DNA from: Palsa-504 sp050011155
GTDB lineage: Bacteria; Actinomycetota; Actinomycetes; Streptosporangiales; Streptosporangiaceae
Assembly (NCBI GenBank): GCA_050011155.1
Contig: JBEKJP010000033.1
Span: forward strand, 1-64,000
DNA: 64,000 bases
Reading direction: 5' to 3'
The notes under the pieces are model-generated. The model was not told where the DNA came from. It saw nothing but the letters and a program-made list of their open reading frames with translations, and did no database searches. Below, piece after piece: positions 7,972 to 16,745 of the stretch; the stretch's first letter is position 1, and every line of letters begins with the position of its first letter. Both the position numbers and the translations under genes were made by a program.

Positions 7972-8817
7972 TCAGGCCAGGCGGGTGACTTCGACCGTTA
8001 CCCGGGACGGCCGGGCCGGGGCGCCGTGGTAGATGCCCTTGAGCGGGGAGACGTCGGAGTAGTCGCGGCCGCGGGCCACCACCACGTGCCGTTCGGCGAC
8101 CGGGACGCCGCTGGTCGGGTCGAGCGGCCGCCAGGCGCCGGCCCAGTACTCCACCCAGGCGTGGCTCTCGCCCACGGCGGCCTGGCCGGGTTCGGCGGCC
8201 GGGTTGGCGTGCAGGTAGCCGGAGACGTACCTGGCCGGCAGCCCGGCCGCGCGCAGCAGGGCCACCGTGACGTGGGCCATATCCTGGCAGACGCCCTGGC
8301 CCTGGTCCCAGGCCGCCTGGGCGTCGGTCCGGACCCCGGTGGCGCCGGCCATGTACCTGACCTGGGACCTGACCGAGGCGGCGATGGCCTCGGCCGCCTC
8401 GGCCGGGTCCGCGCCTGACGCGGCGTCCAGGACGGCGGCGGCCGCTTCCTTGGTCACCGTGGTCAGCGGGGTGGGCAGCAGGTATTCGAGCAGCCGGCCC
8501 GCCTTCGCCTCGGCCCGCAGCCGCGGCCAGGGCGGCACCGGCGGCGCGGGGCCGGACTCCAGGCCGGTCTCGACGGTGGCCTGGGCCCGGATGGTGAGGC
8601 TCTCGTGCGGCTGGCCGATGTCGAAGACGCTGACGAAGGTGCCCCAGTAGTCGCAGTAGGTCCAGACCGGCACGCCGGTGCCCGCCGAGACCCGGCTCTC
8701 CAGCGTGACCTGGGCGGGCAGTGTCAGCGGGGTCATCCGCACCTCGTTGAACGAGGCCCGGGCCGGGCCGGTGTAGCTCACCTCGGTGATGTGCGTGACC
8801 CGCAGCCGCCAGCCCAT
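7972..8817 (-). CDS. Transglutaminase-like protease/amidase (Rv2409c-like)
   Basis: A 281-residue protein with a bacterial transglutaminase N-terminal beta domain (about 1-90) and a transglutaminase core. The catalytic triad reads Cys177 (GQGVCQDM), His219 (ESHAWVEYW) and Asp233 (PLDPTSG). It is the last gene of a three-gene operon behind an alpha-E protein and a circularly permuted ATP-grasp enzyme, the conserved order known from mycobacteria (Rv2411c, Rv2410c, Rv2409c). In that system the ATP-grasp enzyme is predicted to make a peptide bond and the transglutaminase-like enzyme to cut or transfer it. The start is 2 nt past the upstream stop. Confidence 0.93.
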   Translation of the reverse strand: MGWRLRVTHITEVSYTGPARASFNEVRMTPLTLPAQVTLESRVSAGTGVPVWTYCDYWGTFVSVFDIGQPHESLTIRAQATVETGLESGPAPPVPPWPRLRAEAKAGRLLEYLLPTPLTTVTKEAAAAVLDAASGADPAEAAEAIAASVRSQVRYMAGATGVRTDAQAAWDQGQGVCQDMAHVTVALLRAAGLPARYVSGYLHANPAAEPGQAAVGESHAWVEYWAGAWRPLDPTSGVPVAERHVVVARGRDYSDVSPLKGIYHGAPARPSRVTVEVTRLA

Positions 8818-8819
8818 CC

Positions 8820-9770
8820 TCAGCCGTCCCTTTCCCAGGCGACCGGCGCCTCGTACTGGAAGTACCGCCCGGTGATCGCCTCGCAGGCCGCCGCGCAGGC
8901 CCGCTGCAGGGTGCCGAGCAGCTCGGGCAGCTGCTCGATCAGCTGACCGGTGTCGGCGTACTCGAGCCGGGTGCGCTGCTGGCCGACCGGGCGGCGGGCC
9001 GGGTCGTCCATGCCCATCCGGACCGGGCCCGGGTTCAGCGCGGCCAGGCAGTCCTCGGCGGTCACCAGCGAGTGCAGCACCGACCGCGGGAACAGCCGGT
9101 CGCGCAGCAGGAACTCGGCGACCAGGGCCGGCTCGGCGGCTCCGCCGTGGGTCCTGATGAACGACTCGTAGGCGCCGCAGGCCCGCAGCAGCAGCGGCCA
9201 GCTCTGCTCCGGTGGCCCCGGCATCCGGGCCAGCAGCAGCCGGGCCGTCATGTCGGCCCGCTCCAGCGAGCGGCCGAGGATCAGGAACCGCCAGGCGTCG
9301 TCGTGGCTCATGGTCGAGTCGGCCAGGCCGAAGAACAGGGCCGCGCGTTCCCGGATGAAGCGCAGGAACACGTGCGGGCCGAGCCGGTCGGCGGCGCGAC
9401 GCTGGCCGGTCAGGCCGTGACCGGCCACGTTCAGGCATTCCCACATCTCGCTGGAGATCACCTCGCGGATGCCGCGGGCGCCGGCCCGCGCCGCGAGCAC
9501 CGCGCCGGCGATGGCGCTCGGGCTCTTGGTGTCGTAGGCCAGCCGGAACAGCGCGCTGCCGACGTCGAGCCCGTTCTCCTCCGGTTCCACCCCGAGCAGC
9601 CCGAACAGCGGGCCGCAGTCCGCGCCGGATCCGGCCCGCTGGACCCGGGGATCGCCGAGCAGCCGGTGCACGTAGACGTCGACCAGCCGGGCGGTGTCGT
9701 CGGCGCGCTCCATATAGCGCCCGGTCCAGAACAGGGTCTCGGCCATCCGGCTGAGCAGGTCGCTGGTCAT
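8820..9770 (-). CDS. Alpha-E domain protein (DUF403, Rv2410c-like)
   Basis: A 316-residue, all-helical protein that opens with the family signature (LLSRMAETLFWTGRYMERAD) and keeps a later RSLERADMTARLL repeat. Alpha-E proteins are found almost only next to circularly permuted ATP-grasp enzymes, where they may form a non-covalent partner or carrier; no catalytic residues are known. The ATG overlaps the ATP-grasp stop by 4 bp and the transglutaminase start follows 2 nt after its own stop, so the three products are likely made in fixed ratio. Confidence 0.93.
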   Translation of the reverse strand: MTSDLLSRMAETLFWTGRYMERADDTARLVDVYVHRLLGDPRVQRAGSGADCGPLFGLLGVEPEENGLDVGSALFRLAYDTKSPSAIAGAVLAARAGARGIREVISSEMWECLNVAGHGLTGQRRAADRLGPHVFLRFIRERAALFFGLADSTMSHDDAWRFLILGRSLERADMTARLLLARMPGPPEQSWPLLLRACGAYESFIRTHGGAAEPALVAEFLLRDRLFPRSVLHSLVTAEDCLAALNPGPVRMGMDDPARRPVGQQRTRLEYADTGQLIEQLPELLGTLQRACAAACEAITGRYFQYEAPVAWERDG

Positions 9771-11296
9771 TGCTCGGGTCCGCTCTGCCGGGCGATGGCC
9801 TCCTCGGCCGGACGCTCGGCCAGGAGCGGGAGGGTAGCGGCCGGATGCTCGGTCGCGGCGGATTGCGGGCTGGCCAGCACCCAGGTGTCCTTGGACCCGC
9901 CGCCCTGGCTGGAGTTGACCACCAGCTCGCCTTCCGGCAGCGCCACCCGGGTCAGGCCGCCGGGCACCAGCCACACCTCGTCGCCGTCGTTGACGGCGAA
10001 GGGGCGCAGGTCGATATGGCGCGGCGCGAGGGTCTCGCCGATGAGCACCGGCGAGGTGGACAGGGCCACCGGGCGCTGCGCCATCCAGGCGCGCGGGTCG
10101 GCCCGCAGCTTCTCGCGCAGCACGCCGAGATCGGCCGGGGTGGCGCGCGGGCCGATGACGATGCCCGCCCCGCCCGCGCCGTCGACCGGCTTGACCACCA
10201 GGTCCTCGAGGTGGCCGAGGACCCAGTCGAGGGTGTCCGGCTCGTCGAGCCGGTAGGACTCCACGTTGTCCAGGAGCGGTTCCTCGCTCAGGTAGTAGCG
10301 GATCAGGTCGGGGATGTAGGTGTAGACGAGCTTGTCGTCGGCCACCCCGTTGCCGACCGCGTTCGCGATCGTGACGTGGCCGGCCCTGGCCGCGTTGATC
10401 AGGCCCGCGCAGCCGATCACCGAGTCCGGCCGGAACTGCAGCGGGTCCAGCCAGTCGTCGTCGACCCGGCGGTAGATGACGTCGACCGGGCGCTGGCCCC
10501 GGGTGGTGTGCATGTAGACCCGGTTGCGGGCGCAGAACAGGTCGCGCCCCTCCACCAGTTCCACGCCCATCAGCCGGGCCAGCAGGGTGTGCTCGAAGTA
10601 GGCGGCGTTGTACACGCCGGGGGTGAGCACGACCACGCACGGGTCCTGGGTGCCGCGCGGGGCCGCGGCGCGCAGCGCGGTCAGCAGCCGGGACGGGTAC
10701 TCGTCCACCCGGTGCACGCTCTGCTCGGCGAACAGCGCGGGGAACGTCCTGGACATGGCCAGCCGGTTCTCGATCACATAGCTGACCCCGGACGGCACCC
10801 GGACGTTGTCCTCCAGGACGCGGAACTTGCCCTGCTCGTCCCGGATGAGGTCGATACCGGCCACGTGGACGCGGACGCCGTTCGGCGGGGAGAAGTCGGC
10901 GACCTCCCGGCGGAACCGGGGCGAGGTGTAGATGAGCCGCCAGGGCATCACCCCGTCGGCGAAGACGCGGCCGGCGCCGTAGACGTCGGCCAGGAACGCC
11001 TCGAGCGCCTTGACCCGCTGGCGGACGCCCCGCGCCACCAGATCCCACTCCACCGCGTCGATGACCCGCGGGATCAGGTCGAGCGGGAACGGCCGCTCCT
11101 CCCCCGCGAAGTCGTAGGTGACACCGCGGTCGGTGAACACCCGGGCCAGCTGGTCGGCCCGGAACCGCAGCTCGGCCGGGTCCATCGGCTGCAGTACAGA
11201 AACCAGCGCGTCGTACGGGGGCCTCGGCTGCCCCGGGGCCGCGAACATCTCGTCCCAGGCTTCGGCGAGCCGGTAGCCGTCGAAGATGTCCGCCAT
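9767..11296 (-). CDS. Circularly permuted ATP-grasp ligase (DUF404/407, Rv2411c-like)
   Basis: A 509-residue CP-ATP-grasp protein. Family signatures include VLEDNVRVPSGVSYVIENR at about residue 165, the LVVKPVDGAGGAGIVIG nucleotide-binding segment at about 370, and the C-terminal VVNSSQGGGSKDTWVL. Proteins of this type are predicted peptide or amide ligases and always travel with alpha-E and often transglutaminase partners. It is the first gene of the leftward operon. The intergenic space to the AraC gene holds GGTCA TGT TGACC. Although both are ATP-grasp folds, this gene is not a close relative of the three ligases at 574-4290, so two separate ligase systems lie within 12 kb. Confidence 0.93.
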   Translation of the reverse strand: MADIFDGYRLAEAWDEMFAAPGQPRPPYDALVSVLQPMDPAELRFRADQLARVFTDRGVTYDFAGEERPFPLDLIPRVIDAVEWDLVARGVRQRVKALEAFLADVYGAGRVFADGVMPWRLIYTSPRFRREVADFSPPNGVRVHVAGIDLIRDEQGKFRVLEDNVRVPSGVSYVIENRLAMSRTFPALFAEQSVHRVDEYPSRLLTALRAAAPRGTQDPCVVVLTPGVYNAAYFEHTLLARLMGVELVEGRDLFCARNRVYMHTTRGQRPVDVIYRRVDDDWLDPLQFRPDSVIGCAGLINAARAGHVTIANAVGNGVADDKLVYTYIPDLIRYYLSEEPLLDNVESYRLDEPDTLDWVLGHLEDLVVKPVDGAGGAGIVIGPRATPADLGVLREKLRADPRAWMAQRPVALSTSPVLIGETLAPRHIDLRPFAVNDGDEVWLVPGGLTRVALPEGELVVNSSQGGGSKDTWVLASPQSAATEHPAATLPLLAERPAEEAIARQSGPEQ

Positions 11297-11312
11297 AACC
11301 GCAACTTAAGCA

Positions 11313-11325
11313 GGTCATGTTGACC
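11313..11325. promoter_or_regulatory. Candidate operator between CP-ATP-grasp operon and AraC gene
   Basis: A perfect inverted repeat GGTCA-TGT-TGACC sits 17 bp upstream of the CP-ATP-grasp ATG, in the only intergenic space between that operon and the divergent AraC-type gene. On the + side, TACATT at 11369-11374 lies 6 nt before the ATG at 11381, a spacing suited to a leaderless -10 for the regulator; no clear -35 is seen. Regulation of the operon by the AraC protein is inferred from position. Confidence 0.35.
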
Positions 11326-11380
11326 AGGGATCACGGACATGTTTCCGTTTGTTTCCCAGGTGATCCGATACATTCGAGGG

Positions 11381-11893
11381 ATGGACTGCGATGACCTGGC
11401 GCACCTGCGCCGCGCGCGGGACCTGCTGGACCGGGAGTACGCGCGCCCGCTGGACGTGCCGGCCATGGCCCGGGCGGCGCTGATGTCGCCGTCGCATTTC
11501 TCCCGGCAATTCCGGGTGGCGTTCGGCGAGACGCCGTACGCGTACCTGCAGAGCCGCAGGCTCGAGCGGGCGATGGCGCTGCTCCGCCGGGGCGACCAGT
11601 CGGTGACCGACGTCTGCCTGGCAGTGGGGTTCACCTCGCTCGGGTCGTTCAGCTCGACCTTCACCCGGCTGGTGGGCGAGCCGCCCAGCGCCTACCGGGG
11701 GCGCGACCATACCGCGATGGCGCCGGTGCCCGCGTGCGTGGCCCGGACGTGGACGCGTCCGGGCTGGCGCGGTGCCAGCTGGACCGGGCCCAGCCGGATC
11801 ACGCCCAGCCGGATCACGCCCAGCCGGATCACGCTGGGGCCGGAACCGAGCAGGATCGGAGAAGCGCGTCCGACCGCCGAACGCATAGCGTGA
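11381..11893 (+). CDS. AraC-family transcriptional regulator
   Basis: About 170 residues. The first 105 form an AraC/XylS DNA-binding domain with two HTH units: MARAALMSPSHFSRQFR, then VTDVCLAVGFTSLGSFSSTF followed by a GEPPSAYRG end. No effector-binding domain precedes it. The C-terminal tail is low-complexity and includes PSRIT repeats encoded by a 15-bp tandem repeat. An upstream in-frame ATG at 11339 exists, but 11381 begins right at the domain (MDCDDLAHLRRARDLLD) and has a -10-like element at leaderless distance. The VOC gene follows 5 bp downstream, so the two are probably co-transcribed. Confidence 0.85.
   Translation: MDCDDLAHLRRARDLLDREYARPLDVPAMARAALMSPSHFSRQFRVAFGETPYAYLQSRRLERAMALLRRGDQSVTDVCLAVGFTSLGSFSSTFTRLVGEPPSAYRGRDHTAMAPVPACVARTWTRPGWRGASWTGPSRITPSRITPSRITLGPEPSRIGEARPTAERIA
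11789..11833. repeat. 15-bp tandem repeat, three copies, in the AraC tail
   Basis: Three perfect copies of CCCAGCCGGATCACG run head to tail at 11789-11803, 11804-11818 and 11819-11833. Being a multiple of three, they add P-S-R-I-T units to the disordered tail of the AraC protein without shifting the frame, so copy number could vary between strains without inactivating the gene. Confidence 0.9.
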
Positions 11894-11898
11894 GCGGC

Positions 11899-12306
11899 AT
11901 GCCTCTTACGATTACTCACACCCCCGTGTACTGCCTGGACCTCGACCAGGCGCTGGCTTTCTACACCGAGCGGCTGGGCTTCGAGGTCCGCCAGGACGTC
12001 CCGATGGGACCGGCCATGCGCTGGCTCACCGTGGCCGCGCCCGGCTCGTCCCACGAACTGCTGCTGGCCGCCGTCGACCACCACATTCCCCCGGTCGACC
12101 AGGCCGCCATGCGCGAGATGGTCAGCAAGGGCAACCTGGCCGTGTTCCTCGAGGTCGACGACATCGACAAGGTCTTCGAGACGCTGCGCGCGGCCGGGAC
12201 CGAGATCTTGCAGGAGCCGGTGAACCAGCCGTACGGCGTGCGGGACTGCGGGGTGCGCGACCCGAGCGGGAACCACCTGCGCCTCAGTCAGCCGCTGGCC
12301 AGCTGA
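11899..12306 (+). CDS. VOC (glyoxalase/bleomycin-resistance) family protein
   Basis: A 135-residue single VOC domain. The opening THTPVYCLDLDQALAFYTERLGFEV and the closing VRDPSGNHLRLSQ are the usual beta-alpha-beta halves of the fold. Metal-ligand positions appear filled by His and Glu residues (HTPVYC, LEVDDID), but the substrate cannot be told. It starts 5 bp after the AraC gene and ends 6 bp before the convergent sthA stop, so it is likely regulated with the AraC gene. The ATG is preceded by GTGAGCGGC, which is a weak ribosome site; coupling from the upstream gene is likely. Confidence 0.85.
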   Translation: MPLTITHTPVYCLDLDQALAFYTERLGFEVRQDVPMGPAMRWLTVAAPGSSHELLLAAVDHHIPPVDQAAMREMVSKGNLAVFLEVDDIDKVFETLRAAGTEILQEPVNQPYGVRDCGVRDPSGNHLRLSQPLAS

Positions 12307-12312
12307 TTCTCG

Positions 12313-13713
12313 TTACGCGAAGCGGGCGATCTGGCGCATCTTGTTCGTCGCGTCCAGCGCGGCCACCTTGTACGCCTCGGCCAGGGTGGGGTAGTTGAAG
12401 ACCGCGTCGACCAGGTAGTCGACGGTGCCGCCGCAGCCCATGACGCTCTGCCCGATGTGGATGAGCTCGGTGGCGCCGGTGCCGAAGACGTGCACGCCGA
12501 GCAGGCGGTGGTCCTCCAGGCAGACCAGCAGCTTGAGCACGCCGTAGGAGTCGCCGATGATCTGGCCGCGGGCGAGCTCGCGGTAGCGGGAGACGCCCAC
12601 CTCGAACGGCACGTTGTCCTTGGTCAGCTGCTCCTCGGTCCGGCCCACGAAGCTGATCTCGGGGATGCTGTAGATGCCGATCGGCTGCAGGTCGCTGACC
12701 TCGTGCAGCGGGTCGTCGCAGGCGTGGTGGGCGGCGATCCGGCCCTGCTCCATCGAGGTGGCGGCCAGGGCCGGGAAGCCGATCACGTCGCCCACCGCGT
12801 AGATGTGCGGCACCGCGGTCTGGAACCAGTCGCCCACCGCGATCCGGCCGCGCTTGTCGGCGGTCAGCCCGGCCGCCTCCAGCTTGAGGTGGTCGCTGGC
12901 GCCCTGCCGGCCGGCCGAGTACAGGACCGTGTCGGCGGGGATCTTCTTCCCGCTCAGCAAGGTGGCGATGGCCCCCTCGGGCCTGGACTCGACCGAGGAC
13001 ACCGTCTCGCCGAACCGGAACGTGACCGCGAGGTCGCGCAGGTGATACTTGAGCGCCTCGACCACCTCGACGTCGCAGAACTCGAGCATCCGCTCGCGCT
13101 GCTCCACCACGGTGACCTTGGTGCCCAGGGCGGCGAACATGGAGGCGTACTCGATGCCGATCACGCCGGCCCCGGCCACCAGCATCGAGCGCGGCACGCT
13201 CTCCAGGTTCACGATCCCGTCGGAGTCGATGATGGTGCGCTCGTCGAACTCGACGCTGTCCGGCCGGGCGGGGCGGGTGCCGGTGGCGATCACGATCTTG
13301 TCCGCGGTGGCCGTGCGGATCCGGCCGGCCCCGTCGTCCACCTCGATCGTGTGCGGGTCGGCGAACGAGCCCGTGCCGCTCAGGACCGTGACCCGGTTCC
13401 TGGACAGCTGGCTGCGGACCACGTCCATCTCGCGGCTGACCACGTGCGTGGTCCGCGCGGCCAGGTCGCCGATGGTGATCTCGTCCTTGACGTGGTAGCT
13501 CTGCCCGTACATCTCGCGCTGGTTGAGGCCGGTCAGGTACATGATCGCCTCGCGCAGGGTCTTGGACGGGATCGTCCCGGTGTTCAGGCAGACCCCGCCG
13601 ATCATGTCCTTGCGCTCGACGATCGCCACCCGCCGGTCGAGCTTCGCCGCGGCGATGGCGGCCTTCTGGCCGCCCGGTCCCGAGCCGATTACCAGCACGT
13701 CGTAGTCATACAC
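12313..13713 (-). CDS. sthA: Soluble Si-specific NAD(P)+ transhydrogenase
   Basis: A 466-residue flavoprotein of the pyridine-nucleotide disulphide reductase fold. FAD-binding GSGPGG starts at residue 10, the NAD-binding half has VAGAGVIGIEYASMF, and the C-terminal dimerisation domain carries GTGATELIHIGQ. The redox-active pair of lipoamide dehydrogenases is absent: GGVCLNTGTIPSK has Thr instead of the second Cys, which is diagnostic of SthA. The enzyme re-equilibrates NADPH and NAD+ in the cytosol. GTG start; CACAC / GTGTG arms just upstream form a small hairpin over the weak ribosome site. It is monocistronic, with convergent and divergent neighbours at short distance. Confidence 0.93.
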   Translation of the reverse strand: MYDYDVLVIGSGPGGQKAAIAAAKLDRRVAIVERKDMIGGVCLNTGTIPSKTLREAIMYLTGLNQREMYGQSYHVKDEITIGDLAARTTHVVSREMDVVRSQLSRNRVTVLSGTGSFADPHTIEVDDGAGRIRTATADKIVIATGTRPARPDSVEFDERTIIDSDGIVNLESVPRSMLVAGAGVIGIEYASMFAALGTKVTVVEQRERMLEFCDVEVVEALKYHLRDLAVTFRFGETVSSVESRPEGAIATLLSGKKIPADTVLYSAGRQGASDHLKLEAAGLTADKRGRIAVGDWFQTAVPHIYAVGDVIGFPALAATSMEQGRIAAHHACDDPLHEVSDLQPIGIYSIPEISFVGRTEEQLTKDNVPFEVGVSRYRELARGQIIGDSYGVLKLLVCLEDHRLLGVHVFGTGATELIHIGQSVMGCGGTVDYLVDAVFNYPTLAEAYKVAALDATNKMRQIARFA

Positions 13714-13766
13714 ACCCTCAAGTGTGACGACCTCAGGCCGCCTTTAGAACCCCTGGGGCCCTGTTC

Positions 13767-14480
13767 TCAGCCGGGACGGCCCAGGTACCAGTCGGAAGCG
13801 ACGGTCCAGCCAGGCCGCCGGCCGATGATTGCGGCCCGGGCCGAACCGGGCGCGGCGGGCACGATCAGCAGCACCGCGCCCATCCCGGCCGCCTCCCGCT
13901 CGACGCCGGCCAGGTCGGCGTCACCGGCCAGTTCGCTGACTTGCAGGACCGGGCCGCCGGGGTCGTAGACCGGCGGGGCCGCCCCGAGCCGGCCGGCGAA
14001 ATCAGTCCCCGTGACCGGCCCGGCCGGGGCGGCCGGGGGCGCGGGTTCGAGCACGCGGACCCACCACTGCTCGGCTAGCTCGAAGGAGAGCGCGGCCAGC
14101 ATGGCGCACTTGTCCCGGTCGGCGTGGGCGGTCACGACCCGCACCGCCTCGACGCCTTCCGGCTCCCACCGGTGCCACGCGGCCCGCAGCAGGGCGGCGC
14201 CGTCACCGTCCCAGCGGGCCGTCTCCTCGACCGCGAAATCGTCGACAAACCCTTCCCCTTCCCCGCCGCGGCGCTGGCCGATGAGGAAGCCGTGCCCGGT
14301 GCGCAGCGCGACGTAGCCGGGCGAGCCGGCCTGGCCGCCGAGGAGGCGTGCGTGCAAGCCGGTTACGCCCGGCCGCGGCCGCCAGAACACCGGCGAGTAC
14401 CCGGCGTAGACCTGGCGGCGGCGTTCCATCAGCCCGGCTGCCCAGCCCGCGTCCGCCGCGGTCATGTCCCGGACGCTCAC
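13767..14480 (-). CDS. Probable GNAT-family acetyltransferase
   Basis: A 237-residue protein opening MSVRDMTAADAGWAAGLMERRR, typical of GNAT enzymes. A central acidic strand with FVDDFAVEE leads into a helix (DGDGAALLRAAWHRW) at the place of the acetyl-CoA loop, and VRVVTAHADRDKCAMLAALSFE resembles the final GNAT motif. The C-terminal 80 residues are Ala/Gly/Pro-rich and less conserved in look. GTG start. It sits alone between sthA and the protease; the substrate is unknown and the family call rests on pattern rather than on a strict motif. Confidence 0.6.
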   Translation of the reverse strand: MSVRDMTAADAGWAAGLMERRRQVYAGYSPVFWRPRPGVTGLHARLLGGQAGSPGYVALRTGHGFLIGQRRGGEGEGFVDDFAVEETARWDGDGAALLRAAWHRWEPEGVEAVRVVTAHADRDKCAMLAALSFELAEQWWVRVLEPAPPAAPAGPVTGTDFAGRLGAAPPVYDPGGPVLQVSELAGDADLAGVEREAAGMGAVLLIVPAAPGSARAAIIGRRPGWTVASDWYLGRPG

Positions 14481-14525
14481 GCTGGCGACGTTTTCCCCCG
14501 GGGCGGGTAAGAGGGGCGGGTAAGA

Positions 14526-15905
14526 CTAGAGCGGCGGGCCCTGGGTGAGGGTCATGCTCGCGGTCTTGCGCTGGCCGGACGGGGTGACCCAGGTGAGGGA
14601 CACCGAGTTGCCGGGGTGGAACTTGGCCAGCGCGTTGTGCACGGACTGCGGGGCGCCGATGGCCGTGCCGTTCACGCTGGTGATGACCGAGCCGGCGGTC
14701 AGGCCCGCGGCCTGGGCCGGGCTGCTGCAGATGGTGCCGACGACCAGGGTGCCCGTGTTCACCGGGGCAATGGTGCCCGGGACCGGCAGGTTGGAGTTGT
14801 TGGTGTAGCAGCCCTGGCCGCCACCGTTGCCGACGCCGGTCCCGCCGAAGCCGTTGCCGCCGCCGAAGCCGCCGAAGCCGTTGTTGTTGTTCTGCTGCTC
14901 CTGCTCCTGGGCCTGCTCCTGCGGGTCGCTGCTGGTGCCCGGGGCGACGTAGATCCCGATGAACGGCGGGTAGCCGATGGTGATCGTGCTGCTGGCCTGG
15001 CCCGCGGCGATCTGCCTGGCCAGCGACAGGGCCGTGTTGATCGGGATGGCGTAGCCGGCCGACGCCTGCTGGTTGCCGCCGAAGCCACCGCCACCGTTGT
15101 TGCCCGCGGTGTCCATGCCGATGACCCGGCCGGACGCGTTGACCAGGGGGCCACCCGAGTCACCGGAGACGATGGCCGCGTCGGTCTTGAGCATCCCGTG
15201 CAGGGTCTCGGTGGCGACCGCGCCGCCCTGGTCGTCGGCGGTGACGGTCTGGTTGACGCCGATGATCCCGCCGGCCGCGGAGACGATCTGGCTGCGTCCC
15301 TCGGCGTTGCCCAGGGCCGTCACCTGGTCGCCGTTCTTGACCTTGCTCGAGTCACCGACCGGGACCGCGTGCAGGCCGGAGAAGTTCTGCAGCTGGATCA
15401 GCGCGACGTCGCCGGTTTCGTCGTAGCCGAGCACCTTGGCCCCGTAGGTCTTGCCGGTGGCCGGAACCGTGACCGTGATCTTGGTGGAGCTCTCGATCAC
15501 GTGGTTGTTGGTGAGCACCAGGCCGTCGGCGGCGTTGATCACCATGCCGGTTCCGGCCGCCGCTTCGCTGCTGTACTGCAGCGCGGTGTTGATGAGCACG
15601 ATGCCCTGGCCGACCTTGGTCAGGCTCCCGGCCGGCGCCGCCGACGCGCTGCTGCTCGGCTGGGGTACCGCGGTGCTTGGCAGCGCGACGGGCGGGTTGG
15701 TGCGGCTCGGCTGCACCGACGTGGAACTGGCCGACGGGTGGTACAAAGCCACCACCGAGCCCGCTCCGAGGGCGCCCGCCACCAGCGCGACGGCGACGTA
15801 GCTCAGCAGCCCGGCGCGGCGCCGGGGCGGCTCGGGCGGCATCGGGGGCAACGGCGAGGTGGAGCCGTAGTCCGGGCCGTAACCGTAGCCGCTGTAGTCC
15901 TGCAT
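14526..15905 (-). CDS. Membrane-anchored HtrA/PepD-like serine protease with PDZ
   Basis: A 459-residue S1C protease. A Tyr/Gly/Pro-rich cytoplasmic head (1-30) precedes one membrane segment (about 32-54) and a Ser/Pro linker. The trypsin-like domain has His135 (TNNHVI), Asp166 (ETGDVALI) and Ser250 (SGDSGGPL). A Gln/Asn/Gly-rich insert (about 325-365) leads to a C-terminal PDZ domain with PAQAAGLTAGSVITSVNG. The protease domain faces outside the cell and probably handles misfolded or regulatory envelope proteins. GGAGG lies about 12 nt upstream of the ATG. It appears monocistronic. Confidence 0.92.
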   Translation of the reverse strand: MQDYSGYGYGPDYGSTSPLPPMPPEPPRRRAGLLSYVAVALVAGALGAGSVVALYHPSASSTSVQPSRTNPPVALPSTAVPQPSSSASAAPAGSLTKVGQGIVLINTALQYSSEAAAGTGMVINAADGLVLTNNHVIESSTKITVTVPATGKTYGAKVLGYDETGDVALIQLQNFSGLHAVPVGDSSKVKNGDQVTALGNAEGRSQIVSAAGGIIGVNQTVTADDQGGAVATETLHGMLKTDAAIVSGDSGGPLVNASGRVIGMDTAGNNGGGGFGGNQQASAGYAIPINTALSLARQIAAGQASSTITIGYPPFIGIYVAPGTSSDPQEQAQEQEQQNNNNGFGGFGGGNGFGGTGVGNGGGQGCYTNNSNLPVPGTIAPVNTGTLVVGTICSSPAQAAGLTAGSVITSVNGTAIGAPQSVHNALAKFHPGNSVSLTWVTPSGQRKTASMTLTQGPPL

Positions 15906-15997
15906 GATGAATTCACGCCTCCGCTATGGACACGGTCGCTGCTTTGTTTCCAGTGAGCAACACCAACCTGATGATTAGCTGAAGGCGGCCTGCAGAT

Positions 15998-16483
15998 TCA
16001 CGATATCCGCAGCGGGTTCCCCAGCCCGGCCTGCCGGGCCAGCCGGACCTTGCGGTCCAGGTCGGCGACCGCCCGGGGCGGCAGCGCCGCGCGCAGCCGC
16101 GGCCAGACGTGCCGCTCCTCGAAGCCGAAGTGCCGCAGGCAAGCCCCGGTGAACCCGCTGAGCACCTGCTCGAAGGCCGGCTCGCTGACGTCGAGCCGGC
16201 CCAGCTCGGCGGTCAGCGTGACGATCTCGAGCTCGGCGCAGGTGGCGAGGTCGGCGAGCCGCTCCCCGCCGGCGACGTGCTCGCGCACGGCCGGCCACAG
16301 GCAGGTGAGCTCGATCCGCTCGTGCTTGGACTGCTCGATGACCAGTTCCTCGGTCATGATCTGGCGCAGCATGAGCTGATCCTCGGTGGCGCCGGTGGCT
16401 GCGATCGGACCCTTCTCGAGCTCGGCCAGTACCTGTCTTATCTCTTCGTGCTCCTCGGCCAGGGCATCGAACACGTCCTCCAT
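15998..16483 (-). CDS. Hemerythrin-domain (HHE) protein
   Basis: A 161-residue four-helix protein of the hemerythrin/HHE cation-binding type. Candidate iron ligands are spread as in the family: EEHEEIRQ near residue 11, EQSKHERIEL near 51 and CLRHFGFEERHVWP near 112. Such proteins bind O2 or NO, or sense oxygen or iron, in the cytoplasm. The start at 16483 is chosen because AAGGAGGAG lies about 8 nt upstream; an upstream extension lacks a ribosome site. It stands alone. Confidence 0.88.
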   Translation of the reverse strand: MEDVFDALAEEHEEIRQVLAELEKGPIAATGATEDQLMLRQIMTEELVIEQSKHERIELTCLWPAVREHVAGGERLADLATCAELEIVTLTAELGRLDVSEPAFEQVLSGFTGACLRHFGFEERHVWPRLRAALPPRAVADLDRKVRLARQAGLGNPLRIS

Positions 16484-16745
16484 CGGTTCCTCTCCTCCTT
16501 GCGCGTCACCTCGTCGGCGGGCGCAGGGCGACGGTGGTGGTGACGCCACCCGCAGCCAATGTATCTCGCGTCAGGCGTCCGACAGCGACGCTTCGCGCCG
16601 AATCCTGGCCGCGGTCTGCGAAGCGAGTCTCAGCAGGTAGATCGGGTTCTGCCGGGTCACGCACGCACCCGGCTAGCTCCGATACATCAGACGTTTACAG
16701 GGTTATCAGGGGTCGCAGATAAGGCCGTTCGTTAGAAAAGATCTT
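16484..16745. other. Intergenic region between hemerythrin and sedolisin genes
   Basis: About 260 bp with no convincing coding region. The right half (16680-16745) is clearly AT-richer than its surroundings and ends in AGAAAAGATCTTCT around the sedolisin stop, a short imperfect dyad that could contribute to termination. It also holds the promoter side of the hemerythrin gene, but no good -35/-10 pair could be fixed. Confidence 0.4.

Noticed and set aside
16534..16722. Possible 62-residue gene between hemerythrin and sedolisin
   Set aside because: Low-complexity Arg/Ser composition, no ribosome site, no family likeness.
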